Source of the DNA: Strongylocentrotus droebachiensis
Lineage: Eukaryota; Echinodermata; Echinoidea; Camarodonta; Strongylocentrotidae
Assembly: GCA_035222895.1 (NCBI GenBank)
Contig: JAVYIG010000906.1
Location: forward strand, 263,001-327,000
Direction: 5' to 3'
DNA length: 64,000 nt
In this document: in pieces, positions 22,541 to 35,587 of the stretch
Numbering within the stretch: the stretch's first letter is position 1
Layout: every line of letters begins with the position of its first letter
Notes under the pieces: generated by a model
Told to the model about the DNA's origin: nothing
The model's input: only the letters and a program-made list of their open reading frames with translations
Database searches by the model: none
Position numbers and translations under genes: made by a program

Positions 22541-24791
22541 ATTTAAGGGTTTTGGGCAATAAATTATTGTCAGATGAGCATGCTTTTTATACCTTATTTG
22601 GTGACAATGGTAGGTCGCCAACTAGCGTGGGGTCCAGGGTGCGGAGCCCCAAGAAGCCCAGGGGTTTTGGGCAATAAATAACTGTCAGATGAGCATGCTT
22701 TTATATCCTAGTTGTGAAACTGGCAGGTCACGAACTGGTGTGGGGTCCAGGAGCGGAGCCCCCGGAAGTTCAGGGGTTTTGGGCAATAAATTTTTGTCAG
22801 ATGTGCATGCTCTTATACCCTAGTTGTGACACTGGCAGGTAACGAATTGGCGTGGGGTCCAGGGGCGGAGCCCCCGGAAGTTCATGGAATTTGGGCAATA
22901 AATAACTGTCAGATGAGCATGCTTTTATACCTTATTTGGTGACACTGGTAGGTCGCGTATTGGCATGGGGTCCAAGGAGGAGCCCCCGGAAGTTCAGAGG
23001 TTTTGGGCAATAAATAACTGTCAGGTGAGCATGATTTTATACCTTAATTGTGACACTGGCAGGACACGAATTTGCGTGGGGTCCAGGGGCGGAGCCCCCG
23101 AAAATTCAGGGGTTTTGGGGAATTAATTATTGTCAGATGAGCATGCTTTTTATACCTTATTTGGTGACAATGGTAGGTCGCCAATTGGCGTGGGGTCTAG
23201 GGTGCGGAGCCCCAAGAAGCCCAGGGGTTTTGGGCAATAAATAACTGTCAGATGAGCATTCTTTTATACCTTATTTGGTGACACTGGTCGGTCGCGAATA
23301 GGCGTGGGGTCCAGAGGCGGAGCCCCCGGAAGTTCAGAGGTTTTGGGCAATAAATAACTGTCAGATGAGCATGCTTTTATACCTTATTTGGTGACACTGG
23401 CAGGTCACGAATTGGCGTGGAGTCCAGGGGCGGAGCCCCCGGAAATTCAGGGGTTTTGGGCAATAAATTACTGTCAGATGAGCATGCTTTTTATACCTTA
23501 TTTGGTGACAATGGTAGGTCGCCAATTAGCGTGGGGTCCAGAGTGCGGAGCCCCAAGAAGCCCAGGGGTTTTGGGCAATAAATAACTGTCAGATGAGCAT
23601 GCTTTTATACCTTATTTTGTGACACTGGTAGGTCGCGAATTGGCATGGGGTCCGGGGGCGAAGCCCCCAGAAGCTCAGGGGTTTTATACGTTAAATTATC
23701 GTCAGATGAGCATATTTTAAACCTTTTTTGTGACACTGGCAGGTCATGAATTGGCATGGGGTCCGGGGGCGAAGCTCCCAGATGCTCAGGGGTTTTTTAC
23801 GTCAAATTATCGTCAGATGAGCATATTTTAAACCTTATTTGTGACACTGGGAGGTCGCGAATAAGCTTAGGGTCCAGGGGGAGGAACCCCCGGAAGTTCA
23901 GGGGTTTTGGGCAATAAATTACTGTCAGATGAGCATGCTCTTATATCCTAGTTGTGACACTGGCAGGTCACGAATTGGTGTGGGGTCCAGGGGCGGAGCC
24001 CCCGGAAGTTTAGGGGTTTTGGGCAATAAATTTGTGTCAGATGTGCATGCTCTTATACCCTAGTTGTGACACTGGCAGGTAACGAATTGGCGTGGGGTCC
24101 AGGGGCAGAGCCCCCGGAAGTTCATGGGTTTTGGGCAATAAATAACTGTCAGATGAGCATGCTTTTATACCTTATTTGGTGAAACTGGTAGGTCGCGTAT
24201 TGGCATGGGGTCCAAAGAGGAGCCCCCGGAAGTTCAGAGGTTTTGGGCAATAAATAACTGTCAGATGAGCATGATTTTATACCTTAATTGTGACACTGGC
24301 AGGTCACGAATTTGCGTGGGGTCCAGGGGCGGAGCCCCCGAAAATTCCGGGGTTTTGGGCAATAAATTATTGTCAGATGAGCATGCTTTTTATACCTTAT
24401 TTGGTGACAATGGTAGGTCGCCAATTGGCGTGGGGTCTAGGGTGCGGAGCCCCAAGAAGCCCAGGGGTTTTGGGCAATAAATAACTGTCAGATGAGCATG
24501 ATTTTATACCTTAATTGTGACACTGGTAGGTCATGAATTGGCATGGGGTCCAGGGGCGAAGCTCCCAGAAGCTCAGGGGTTTTATACGTCAAATTATCGT
24601 CAGTTGAGCATATTTTAAACCTTATTTGTGACACTGGGAGGTCGCGAATAAGCGTGGGATCCAGGAGTAGGATCCCAAGAAGCTCAGGGTTTTACAACAT
24701 TAAATTATCGTCAGATGAGCATATTTTATACCTTATTTGTGACACTGGGAGGTCGCGAATAAGCGTTGGGTCCAGGGGGAGGAACCCGGGA
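22541..24791 (+). repeat. 20-unit tandem block (2,251 bp), copy 2
   Basis: Tandem partner of 20290-22540. A third, single version lies at about 29085-31074 in the right half of the 8-kb duplication, where the second tandem copy is missing. The GGATCC inverted repeat of this copy is at 24656-24676. Confidence 0.9.
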
Positions 24792-27700
24792 ATTTCAGGG
24801 GTTTTGGGCAATAAATTACTGTCAGATGAGCAGGCTTTTATATCCTAGTTGTGACACTGGCAGGTCACGAATTGGTGTGGGGTCCAGGGGCGGAGCCCCC
24901 GGAAGTTCAGGGGCTTTGGGCAATACATTTTTGTCAGATGTGCTTGCTCTTATACCCTAGTTGTGACACTGGTAGGTAACGAATTGGCGTGGGGTCCAGG
25001 GGCGGAGCCCCCGGAAGTTCATGGGTTTTGGGCAATAAATAACTGTCAGATGAGCATGTTTTTTATACCTTATTTGGTGACAATGGTAGGTCGCCAATTG
25101 GCGTGGGGTCCAGGGTGCGGAGCCCCAAGAAGCCCAGGGGTTTTGGGCAATAAATAACTGTCAGATGAGCATGCTTTATACCTTATTTGGTGACACTGGT
25201 AGGTCTCGAATTAGTGTGGGGCCCAGGGGGAAGAGCCCCCGGAAGTTCAGGGGTTTTGGGCGATAAATTATTGTAAGATGAGCATGCTTTTCTGCCCTAG
25301 TTTTGACACTGGCAGGTCACGAATTGGCGTGGGGTCCAGGGGCGGAGCCCCCAGAAACTAAGGGGTTTTGGGCAATAAATTACTGTCAGATGAGCATGTT
25401 TTTATACCTTATTTGGTGATACTGGTAGGTCGCGAAGTGGCGTGGGGTCCAGAGGCGGAGACCCCGGAAGTTCAGGGGTTTTGGGCAATAAATAACTGTC
25501 AGATGAGCATGCTTTTATACCTTATTTGGTGACACTGGTAGGTCGCGAATTGGTGTGGGGTCCAGGGGGAAGAGCCCCCAGAAGTTCAGGGGTTTTGGGC
25601 GATGAATTATTGTAAGATGAGCATGCTTTTCTGCCCTAGTTTTGACACTGGCAGGTCACGAATTGGCATGGGCTCCAGGGGCGGAGCCCCCGGAAATTCA
25701 GGGGTTTTGGGCAATAAATTACTGTCAGATGAGCATGCTTTTATACCTTATTTGGTGACACTGGTAGGTCGCGAATTGGAGTGGGGTCCAGAGGCGGAGC
25801 CCCCGGAAGTTCATGGGTTTTGGGCAATAAATAACTGTCAGATGAGCATGCTTTTATACCTTATTTGGTGACACTGGTAGGTCGCGAATTGGTGTGGGGT
25901 CCAGGGGGAAGAGCCCCCGGAAGTTCAGGGGTTTTGGGCGATAAATTATTGTCAGATGAGCATGCTTTTATACCCTAGTTGTGACACTGGTAGGTCACGA
26001 ATTGGGGTAGGGTCCAGGGGCGGAGCCCCCGGAAGTTCAGGGGTTTTGGGCAATACATTTTTGTCAGATGTGCATGCTCTAATATACCCTAGTTGTGACA
26101 CTGGCAAGTAGCGAATTGGCGTGGGGTCCAGGGGCGGAGCCCCCTGAAGTTCATGGGTTTTGGGCAATAAATAACTGTCAGATGAGCATGCTTTTTTACC
26201 TTATTTGGTGAGACTGGTAGGTCGCGAATTGGTGTGGGGTCCAGGGGGAAGAGCCCCCAGAAGTTCAGGGGTTTTGGGCGATAAATTATTGTCAGATGAG
26301 CATGCTTTTATACCCTAGTTGTGACACTGGTAGGTCACGAATTGGGGTAGGGTCCAGGGGCGGAGCCCCCGGAAGTTCAGGGGTTTTGGGCAATACATTT
26401 TTGTCAGATGTGCATGCTCTTATACCCTAGTTGTGACACTGGCAAGTAGCGAATTGGCGTGGGGTCCAGGGGCGGAGCCCCCTGAAGTTCATGGGTTTTG
26501 GGCAATAAATAACTGTCAGATGAGCATGCTTTTTTACCTTATTTGGTGAGACTGGTAGGTCGCGAATTGGTGTGGGGTCCAGGGGGAAGAGCCCCCAGAA
26601 GTTCAGGGGTTTTGGGCGATAAATTATTGTCAGATGAGCATGCTTTTATACCCTAGTTGTGACACTGGCAGGTCACGAATTGGGGTTGGGTCCAGGGGCG
26701 GAGCCCCCGGAAGTTCAGGGGTTTTTAGGCAATAAATAACTGTCAGATGAGCATAATTTTATACCTTAGTTGTGACACTGGCAGGTCACGAATTTGCGTG
26801 GGGTCCAGGGGCGGAGCCCCCGGAAATTCAGGGGTTTTGAGCAATAAATTAGTGTCAGATGAGCATGCTTTTTATACCTTATTTGGTGACAATGGTAGGT
26901 CGCCAATTGGCGTGGGGTCCAGGGTGCGGAGCCCCAAGAAGCCCAGGGGTTTTGGGCAATAAATAACTGTCAGATGAGCATGCTTTTATACCTTATTTGG
27001 TGACACTAGTAGGTCGCGAATTGGTGTGGGGTCCAGGGGGAAGAGCCCCCAGAAGTTCAGGGGTTTTGGGCGATAAATTATTGTAAGATGAGCATGCTTT
27101 TCTGCCCTAGTTTTGACACTGGCAGGTCACGAATTGGCAAGGGGTCCAGGGGCGGAGCCCCCGGAAATTCAGGGGTTTTGGGCAGTAAATTACTGTCAGA
27201 TGAGCATGCTTTTATACCTTATTTGGTGACACTGGTAGGTCGCGAATTGGAGTGGGGTCCAGAGGCGGAGCCCCCGGAAGTTCAGGGGTTTTGGGCAATA
27301 AATAACTGTCAGATGAGCATGCTTTTATACCTTATTTGGTGACACTGGTAGGTGGCGAATAGGTGTGGGGTCCAGGGGGAAGAGCCCCCGGAAGTTCAGG
27401 GGTTTTGGGCGATAAATTATTGTCAGATGAGCATGCTTTTATACCCTAGTTGTGACACTGGCAGGTCGCGAATTAGTGTGGGGTCCAGGGGGAAGAGCCA
27501 CCAGAAGCTCAGGGGTTTTATACGTTAAATTATCGTCAGACGAGCATATTTTAAACCTTATTTGTGACACTGGGAGTTCGCGAATAAGCGTGGGGTCCAG
27601 GGGGAGGAACCCCCGGAAGTTCAGGGTTTTGGGCAATAAATTATTGTCAGATGAGCATGCTTTTTATACCTTATTTGGTGACAATGGTAGGTCGCCATGT

Positions 27701-30700
27701 GGCGTGGGGTCCAGGGGCGGAGCCCCCGGAAATTCAGGGGTTTTGGGCAATAAATTACTGTCAGATGAGCATGCTTTTTATACCTTATTTGGTGACAATG
27801 GTAGGTCGCCAATTAGCGTGGGGTCCAGAGTGCGGAGCCCCAAGAAGCCCAGGGGTTTTGGGCAATTAATAACTGTCAGATGAGCATTCTTTTATACCTT
27901 ATTTGGTGACACTGGTAGGTCGCGAATGGGCGTGGGGTCCAAAGGCGGAGTCCCCGGAAAATCAGGGGTTTTGGGCAATAAATAACTGTCAGATGAGCAT
28001 GCTTTTAAACCTTATTTGGTGACACTGGTAGGTCGCGAATTAGTGTGGGGTCCAGGGGGAAGAGCCCCCGGAAGTTCAGGGGTTTTGGGCGATAAATTAT
28101 TGTCAGATGAGCATGCTTTTATTCCCTAGTTGTGACACTGTCAAGTCACGAATTGGCGTGGGGTCCGGGGGCGAAGCACCCAGAAGCTCAGGGGTTTTAT
28201 ACGTTAAATTATCGTCAGATGAGCATATTTTAAACCTTTTTTGTGACACTGGCAGGTCATGAATTGGCATGGGGTCCGGGGGCGAAGCTCCTAGAAGCTC
28301 AGGGGTTTTATACGTCAAATTGTCGTCAGATGAGCATATTTTAAACCTTATTTGTGACCCCGGGAGGTCGCGAATAAGCGTAGGGGTCCAGGGGGAGGAA
28401 CCCCAGGAAGTTCAAGGGTTTTGGGCAATAAATAACTGTCAGATGAGCATGATTTTATACCTTAATTGTGACACTGGTAGGTCGCGAATTGGCATGGGGT
28501 CCAGGGGCGGAGCCCCCGGAAATTCAGGGGTTTTGGGCAATAAATTACTGTCAGATGAGCATGCTTTTATACCTTATTTGGTGACACTGGTAGGTCGCGA
28601 ATTGGCGTGGAGTCTAGAGGCGGAGCCCCCGGAAGTTCAGGGGTTTTGGGCAATAAATAACTGTCAGATGAGCATGCTTTTACACCTTAGTTGTGACACT
28701 GGCAGGTTACGAATTTGCGTGGGGTCCAGGGGCGGAGCCCACGGAAATTCAGGGTTTTGGGCAAAAAATTATTGTCAGATGAGCATGCTTTTTATACCTT
28801 ATTTGGTGACAATGGTAGGTCGCCAATTAGCGTGGGGTCCAGAGTGCGGAGCCCCAAGAAGCCCAGGGGTTTTGGGCAATTAATAGCTGTCAGATGAGCA
28901 TGATTTTTTACCTTATTTGGTGACACTAGTAGGTCGCGAATTGGTGTGGGGTCCAGGGGAAGAGCCCCGGAAGTTCAGGGGTTTTGGGCAATATATAACT
29001 GTCAGATGAGCATGATTTCATACCTTAGTTATGACACTGGCAGGTTACGAATTTGCGTGGGGTCCAGAGGCGGAGCCCACGGAAATTTAAGGGTTTTGGG
29101 CAATAAATTATTGTCAGATGAGCATGCTTTTTATACCTTATTTGGTGACAATGGTAGGTCGCCAACTAGCGTGGGGTCCAGGGTGCGGAGCCCCAAGAAG
29201 CCCAGGGGTTTTGGGCAATAAATAACTGTCAGATGAGCATGCTTTTATATCCTAGTTGTGAAACTGGCAGGTCACGAACTGGTGTGGGGTCCAGGAGCGG
29301 AGCCCCCGGAAGTTCAGGGGTTTTGGGCAATAAATTTTTGTCAGATGTGCATGCTCTTATACCCTAGTTGAGACACTGGCAGGTAACGAATTGGCGTGGG
29401 GTCCAGGGGCGGAGCCCCCGGAAGTTCATGGAATTTGGGCAATAAATAACTGTCAGATGAGCATGCTTTTATACCTTATTTGGTGACACTGGTAGGTCGC
29501 GTATTGGCATGGGGTCCAAGGAGGAGCCCCCGGAAGTTCAGAGGTTTTGGGCAATAAATAACTGTCAGGTGAGCATGATTTTATACCTTAATTGTGACAC
29601 TGGCAGGTCACGAATTTGCGTGGGGTCCAGGGGCGGAGCCCCCGAAAATTCAGGGGTTTTAGGGAATTAATTATTGTCAGATGAGCATGCTTTTTATACC
29701 TTATTTGGTGACAATGGTAGGTCGCCAATTGGCGTGGGGTCTAGGGTGCGGAGCCCCAAGAAGCCCAGGGGTTTTGGGCAATAAATAACTGTCAGATGAG
29801 CATTCTTTTATACCTTATTTGGTGACACTGGTCGGTCGCGAATAGGCGTGGGGTCCAGAGGCGGAGCCCCCGGAAGTTCAGAGGTTTTGGGCAATAAATA
29901 ACTGTCAGATGAGCATGCTTTTATACCTTATTTGGTGACACTGGCAGGTCACGAATTGGCGTGGAGTCCAGGGGCGGAGCCCCCGGAAATTCAGGGGTTT
30001 TGGGCAATAAATTACTGTCAGATGAGCATGCTTTTTATACCTTATTTGGTGACAATGGTAGGTCGCCAATTAGCGTGGGGTCCAGAGTGCGGAGCCCCAA
30101 GAAGCCCAGGGGTTTTGGGCAATAAATAACTGTCAGATGAGCATGCTTTTATACCTTATTTTGTGACACTGGTAGGTCGCGAATTGGCATGGGGTCCGGG
30201 GGCGAAGCCCCCAGAAGCTCAGGGGTTTTATACGTTAAATTATCGTCAGATGAGCATATTTTAAACCTTTTTTGTGACACTGGCAGGTCATGAATTGGCA
30301 TGGGGTCCGGGGGCGAAGCTCCCAGATGCTCAGGGGTTTTTTACGTCAAATTATCGTCAGATGAGCATATTTTAAACCTTATTTGTGACACTGGGAGGTC
30401 GCGAATAAGCGTAGGGTCCAGGGGGAGGAACCCCCGGAAGTTCAGGGGTTTTGGGCAATAAATTACTGTCAGATGAGCATGCTCTTATATCCTAGTTGTG
30501 ACACTGGCAGGTCACGAATTGGTGTGGGGTCCAGGGGCGGAGCCCCCGGAAGTTTAGGGGTTTTGGGCCATAAATTTTTGTCAGATGTGCATGCTCTTAT
30601 ACCCTAGTTGTGACACTGGCAGGTAACGAATTGGCGTGGGGTCCAGGGGCAGAGCCCCCGGAAGTTCATGGGTTTTGGGCAATAAATAACTGTCAGATGA

Positions 30701-31074
30701 GCATGCTTTTATACCTTATTTGGTGAAACTGGTAGGTCGCGTATTGGCATGGGGTCCAAAGAGGAGCCCCCGGAAGTTCAGAGGTTTTGGGCAATAAATA
30801 ACTGTCAGATGAGCATGATTTTATACCTTAATTGTGACACTGGCAGGTCACGAATTTGCGTGGGGTCCAGGGGCGGAGCCCCCGAAAATTCCGGGGTTTT
30901 GGGCAATAAATTATTGTCAGATGAGCATGCTTTTTATACCTTATTTGGTGACAATGGTAGGTCGCCAATTGGCGTGGGGTCTAGGGTGCGGAGCCCCAAG
31001 AAGCCCAGGGGTTTTGGGCAATAAATAACTGTCAGATGAGCATGATTTTATACCTTAATTGTGACACTGGTAGG
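24513..31074 (+). repeat. 8-kb macro-duplication, right copy
   Basis: Corresponds to the left copy from 16510. It has gained about seven units between 26196 and 26949, including a 3-unit tandem pair, and carries one 2,251-bp sub-block instead of two. Differences in the collinear parts are scattered single bases and small indels, for example AGGGGAAGAGCCCCGG near 28956, which is shorter than its partner near 20157. Confidence 0.82.
25941..26618 (+). repeat. 3-unit tandem pair (340 and 338 bp)
   Basis: Bases 25941-26280 and 26281-26618 are consecutive copies of the same three-unit series. The series includes GGGGTAGGGTCC, the CAATACATTTTTGTC tail, the AGATGTGC head and a CTTTTTTACC head. They differ chiefly by CTCTAATATACCC in the first against CTCTTATACCC in the second. 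Three units make 339 bp, so within each copy the reading frame would also return to phase. Confidence 0.88.
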
Positions 31075-31929
31075 TCGCGAATTGGCGTGGGGTCCAGGGG
31101 GAAGAGCCCCCGGAAGTTCAGGGGTTTTGGGCGATAAATTATTGTAAGATGAGCATGCTTTTTTGCCCTAGTTTTGACACTGGCAGGTCACGAATTGGCG
31201 TGGGGTCCAGGGGCGGAGCCCCCGGAAATTCAGGGGCTTTGGGCAATAAATTACTGTCAGATGAGCATGCTTTTTATACCTTATTTGGTGACACTGGTAG
31301 GTTGCGAATTGATGTGGCGTCCAGGGGGAAGAGCCCCCGGAAGTTCAGGGGTTTTGGGCGATAAATTATTGTCAGATGAGCATGCTTTTATACCCTGGTT
31401 TTGACACTGGCAGGTCACGAATTGGCGTGGAGTCCAGGGGCCGAGCCCCCGGAAATTCAGGGGTTTTGGGCAATAAATTACTGTCAGATGAGCATGCTTT
31501 TTATACCTTATTTGGTGACAATGGTAGGTCGCCAATTAGCGTGGGGTCCAGAGTGCGGAGCCCCAAGAAGCCCAGGGGTTTTGGGCAATTAATAACTGTC
31601 AGATGAGCATGCTTTTATACCTTATTTGGTGACACTAGTAGGTCGCGAATTTGTGTAGGGTCCAGGGGGAAGAGCCCCCGGAAGTTCAGGGGTTTTGGGC
31701 AATAAATTATTGTAAAATGAGCATGCTTTTCTGCCCTAGTTTTGACACTGGCAGGTCACGAATCGGCGTGGGGTCCAGGGGCGGAGCCCCCGGAAATTCA
31801 GGGGTTTTGGGCAATAAATAACTGTCAGATGAGCATTCTTTTATACCTTATTTGGTGACACTGGTAGGTCGCGAATGGGCGTGGGGTCCAAAGGCGGAGT
31901 CCCCGGAAGTTCAGGGGTTTTGGGCAATA
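31075..31929 (+). repeat. Mosaic satellite segment
   Basis: Collinear with parts of 38850-39500 and 40085-40800, sharing CATGCTTTTTTGCCC, GAATCGGCG, CATTCTTTTATACC and CCAAAGGCGGAGTCCCC. About two extra units (near 31281-31505, with GATGTGGCGTCC and GGGGCCGAGCCCCC) are present here and absent from the later copies. No gene is seen. Confidence 0.72.
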
Positions 31930-33786
31930 AATAACTGTCAGATGAGCATGCTTTTATACCTTATTTGGTGACACTGGTAGGTCGCGAATTAGTGTGGGGT
32001 CCAGGGGAAGAGCCCCCGGAAGTTCAGGGGTTTTGGGCGATAAATTATTGTCAGATGAGCATGCTTTTAAACCCTAGTTGTGACACTGGCAGGTCACGAA
32101 TACGGGATGGGTCCAGGGGCGGAGCTCCCGGAAGTTCAGGGGTTTCGGGCAATAAATAACTGTCTGATGAGCATGATTTTATACCTTAATTGTGACACTG
32201 GCAGGTCACGAATTTGCGTGGGGTCCAGGGGCGGAGCCCCCGGAAATTCAGGGGTTTTGGGCAATAAATTATTGGCAGATGAGCATGCTTTTTATACCTT
32301 ATTTGGTGACAATGGTAGGTCGCCAATTGGCGTGGGGTCCAGGGTGCGGAGCTCCAAGAAGCCCAGGGGTTTTGGGCAATAAATAACTGTCAGATGAGCA
32401 TGCTTTTATACCTTATTTGGTGACACTGATAGGTCGCAAATTGGTGTGGGGTCCAGGGGGAAGAGCCCCTGGAAGTTCAGGGGTTTTGGGCGATTAATTG
32501 TAAGATGAGCATGCATTTATGTCCTAGTTGTGATACTGGCAGGTCACGAATTGGCGTGGGGTCCAGGGGCGAAGCCCCTTGAATTTCAGGGGTTTTGGGC
32601 AATAAATAACTGTCAGATGAGCATGCTTTTATACCTTATTTGGTGACTCTGGTAGGTCGCGAATAGGCGTGGGGTCCAGAGGCGGAGCCCCCGGAAGTTC
32701 AGAGGTTTTGGGCAATAAATAACTGTCAGATGAGCATGCTTTTATACCTTATTTGGTGACACTGGTAGGTCGCGAATTGATGTGGGGTCCAGGGGGAAGA
32801 GCCCCCGGAAGTTCAGGGGTTTTGGGCGATAAATTATTGTCAGATGAGCATGATTTTATACCCTAGTTGTGACACTGGCAGGTCACGAATTGGGGTTGGG
32901 TTCAGGGGCGGAGCCCCCGGAAGTTCATGGGTTTTGGGCAATAAATAACTGTCAGATGAGCATGCTTTTATACCTTATTTGGTGACACTGGTAGGTCGCG
33001 AATTAGTGTGGGGTCCAGGGGGAAGAGCCCCCGGAAGTTCAGGGGTTTTGGGCGATAAATTATTGTCAGATGAGCATGCTTTTATACCCTAGTTGTGACA
33101 CTGGCAGGTCACGAATACGGGAAGGGTCCAGGGGCGGAGCTCCCGGAAGTTCAGGGGTTTCGGGCAATAAATAACTGTCTGATGAGCATGATTTTATACC
33201 TTAATTGTGACACTGGCAGGTCACGAATTTGCGTGGGGTCCAGGGGCGGAGCCCCCGGAAATTCAGGGGTTTTGGGCAATAAATTATTGTCAGATGAGCA
33301 TGCTTTTTATACCTTATTTGGTGACAATGGTAGGTCGCCAATTGGCGTGGGGTCCAGGGTGCGGAGCTCCAAGAAGCCCAGGGGTTTTTGGCAATAAATA
33401 ACTGTCAGATGAGCATGCTTTTATACCTTATTTGGTGACACTGATAGGTCGCAAATTGGTGTGGGGTCCAGGGGGAAGAGCCCCTGGAAGTTCAGGGGTT
33501 TTGGGCGATTAATTGTAAGATGAGCATGCATTTATGTCCTAGTTGTGATACTGGCAGGTCACGAATTGGCGTGGGGTCCAGGGGCGAAGCCCCTTGAATT
33601 TCAGGGGTTTTGGGCAATAAATAACTGTCAGATGAGCATGCTTTTATACCTTATTTGGTGACTCTGGTAGGTCGCGAATAGGCGTGGGGTCCAGAGGCGG
33701 AGCCCCCGGAAGTTCAGAGGTTTTGGGCAATAAATAACTGTCAGATGAGCATGCTTTTATACCTTATTTGGTGACACTGGTAGGTC
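31930..33786 (+). repeat. 9-unit tandem pair (1,015 bp)
   Basis: About 31930-32771 matches 32945-33786 at an offset of 1,015 bp, close to nine units (1,017). Private shared markers are CACGAATACGGGA (near 32096 and 33111), CTGTCTGATGAGC, ACTGATAGGTCGCAAATTGG and a 5-bp-shortened tail GGCGATTAATTGTAAG near 32488 and 33502. The same shortened tail also appears near 37218, in a third partial copy at about 37134-37510. Confidence 0.85.
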
Positions 33787-35587
33787 AGGAATTGGGGTTG
33801 GGTTCAGGGGCGGAGCCCCCGGAAGTTCATGGGTTTTGGGCAATAAATAACTGTCAGATGAGCATGCTTTTATACCTTATTTGGTGACACTGATAGGTCG
33901 CAAATTGGTGTGGGGTCCAGGGGGAAGAGCCCCTGGAAGTTCATGGGTTTTGGGCAATAAATAACTGTCAGATGAGCATGCTTTTATACCTTATTTTGTG
34001 ACACTGGTAGGTCGCGAATTGGCATGGGGTCCGGGGCGAAGCCCCCAGAAGCTCAGGGGTTTTATACGTTAAATTATCGTCAGATGAGCATATTTTAAAC
34101 CTTTTTTGTGACACTGGCAGGTCATGAATTGGCATGGGGTCCGGGGGCGAAGATCCCAGAAGCTCAGGGGTTTTTTACGTCAAATTGTCGTCAGATAAGC
34201 ATATTTTAAACCTTATTTGTGACCCCGGGAGGTCGCGAATAAGCGTAGGGGTCCAGGGGGAGGAACCCCCGGAAGTTCAAGGGTTTTGGGCAATAAATAA
34301 CTGTCAGATGAGCATAATTTTATACCTTAATTGTGACACTGGTAGGTCGCGAATTGGCGTGGGGTCCAGGGGCGGAGCCCCCGGAAATTCAGGGGTTTTG
34401 GGCAATAAATTACTGTCAGATGAGCATGCTTTTATACCTTATTTGGTGACACTGGTAGGTCGCGAATTGGCGTGGAGTCCAGAGGCGGAGCCCCCGGAAG
34501 TTCAGGGGTTTTGGGCAATAAATAACTGTCAGATGAGCATGCTTTTATACCTTATTTGGTGACACTGGTAGGTCAGGAATTAGTGTGGGGTCCAGGGGAA
34601 GAGCCCCCGGAAGTTCAGGGGTTTTGGGCGATAAATTATTGTCGGATGAGCATGCTTTTATACCCTAGTTGTGACACTGGCAGGTCACGAATTGGGGTTG
34701 GGTTCAGGGGCGGAGCCCCCGGAAGTTCATGGGTTTTGGGCAATAATTAACTGTCAGATGAGCATGCTTTTATACCTTATTTGGTGACACTGATAGGTCG
34801 CAAATTGGTGTGGGGTCCAGGGGGAAGAGCGCCTGGAAGTTCATGGGTTTTGGGCAATAAATAACTGTCAGATGAGCATGCTTTTATACCTTATTTTGTG
34901 ACACTGGTAGGTCGCGAATTGGCATGGGGTCCGGGGGCGAAGCCCCCAGAAGCTCAGGGGTTTTATACGTTAAATTATCGTCAGATGAGCATATTTTAAA
35001 CCTTTTTTGTGACACTGGCAGGTCATGAATTGGCATGGGGTCCGGGGGCGAAGCTCCCAGAAGCTCAGGGGTTTTTTACGTCAAATTGTCGTCAGATGAG
35101 CATATTTTAAACCTAATTTGTGACCCCGGGAGGTCGCGAATAAGCGTAGGGGTCCAGGGGGAGGAACCCCTGGAAGTTCAAGGGTTTTGGGCAATAAATA
35201 ACTGTCAGATGAGCATAATTTTATACCTTAATTGTGACACTGGTAGGTCGCGAATTGGCGTGGGGTCCAGGGGCGGAGCCCCCGGAAATTCAGGGGTTTT
35301 GGGCAATAAATTACTGTCAGATGAGCATGCTTTTATACCTTATTTGGTGACACTGGTAGGTCGCGAATTGGCGTGGAGTCCAGAGGCGGAGCCCCCGGAA
35401 GTTCAGGGGTTTTGGGCAATAAATAACTGTCAGATGAGCATGCTTTTATACCTTATTTGGTGACACTGGTAGGTCAGGAATTAGTGTGGGGTCCAGGGGG
35501 AAGAGCCCCCGGAAGTTCAGGGGTTTTGGGCGATAAATTATTGTCAGATGAGCATGCTTTTATACCTTAGTTGTGACACTGGGAGGT
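33787..35587 (+). repeat. 8-unit tandem pair (901 bp)
   Basis: About 33787-34686 and 34687-35587 match at an offset of 901 bp. Shared features are GACCCCGGGAGGTCGCG, GTAGGGGTCC (a one-base expansion) and TCAGGAATTAGTGTGGGG. Small differences include GGGGCGAAG against GGGGGCGAAG near 34033 and AAGATCCCAG against AAGCTCCCAG near 34150. Confidence 0.85.

Larger units (their letters stand above)
16510..24512 (+). repeat. 8-kb macro-duplication, left copy
   Basis: Bases about 16510-18190 match about 24513-26195 (offset 8,003-8,005 bp), and 18152-22279 match 26950-31074 (offset 8,798 falling to 8,795 bp). The right copy starts where the left copy ends, so this is a tandem duplication later edited by smaller gains and losses. 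The left copy has two 2,251-bp sub-blocks where the right copy has one. It contains only satellite units. Confidence 0.82.
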
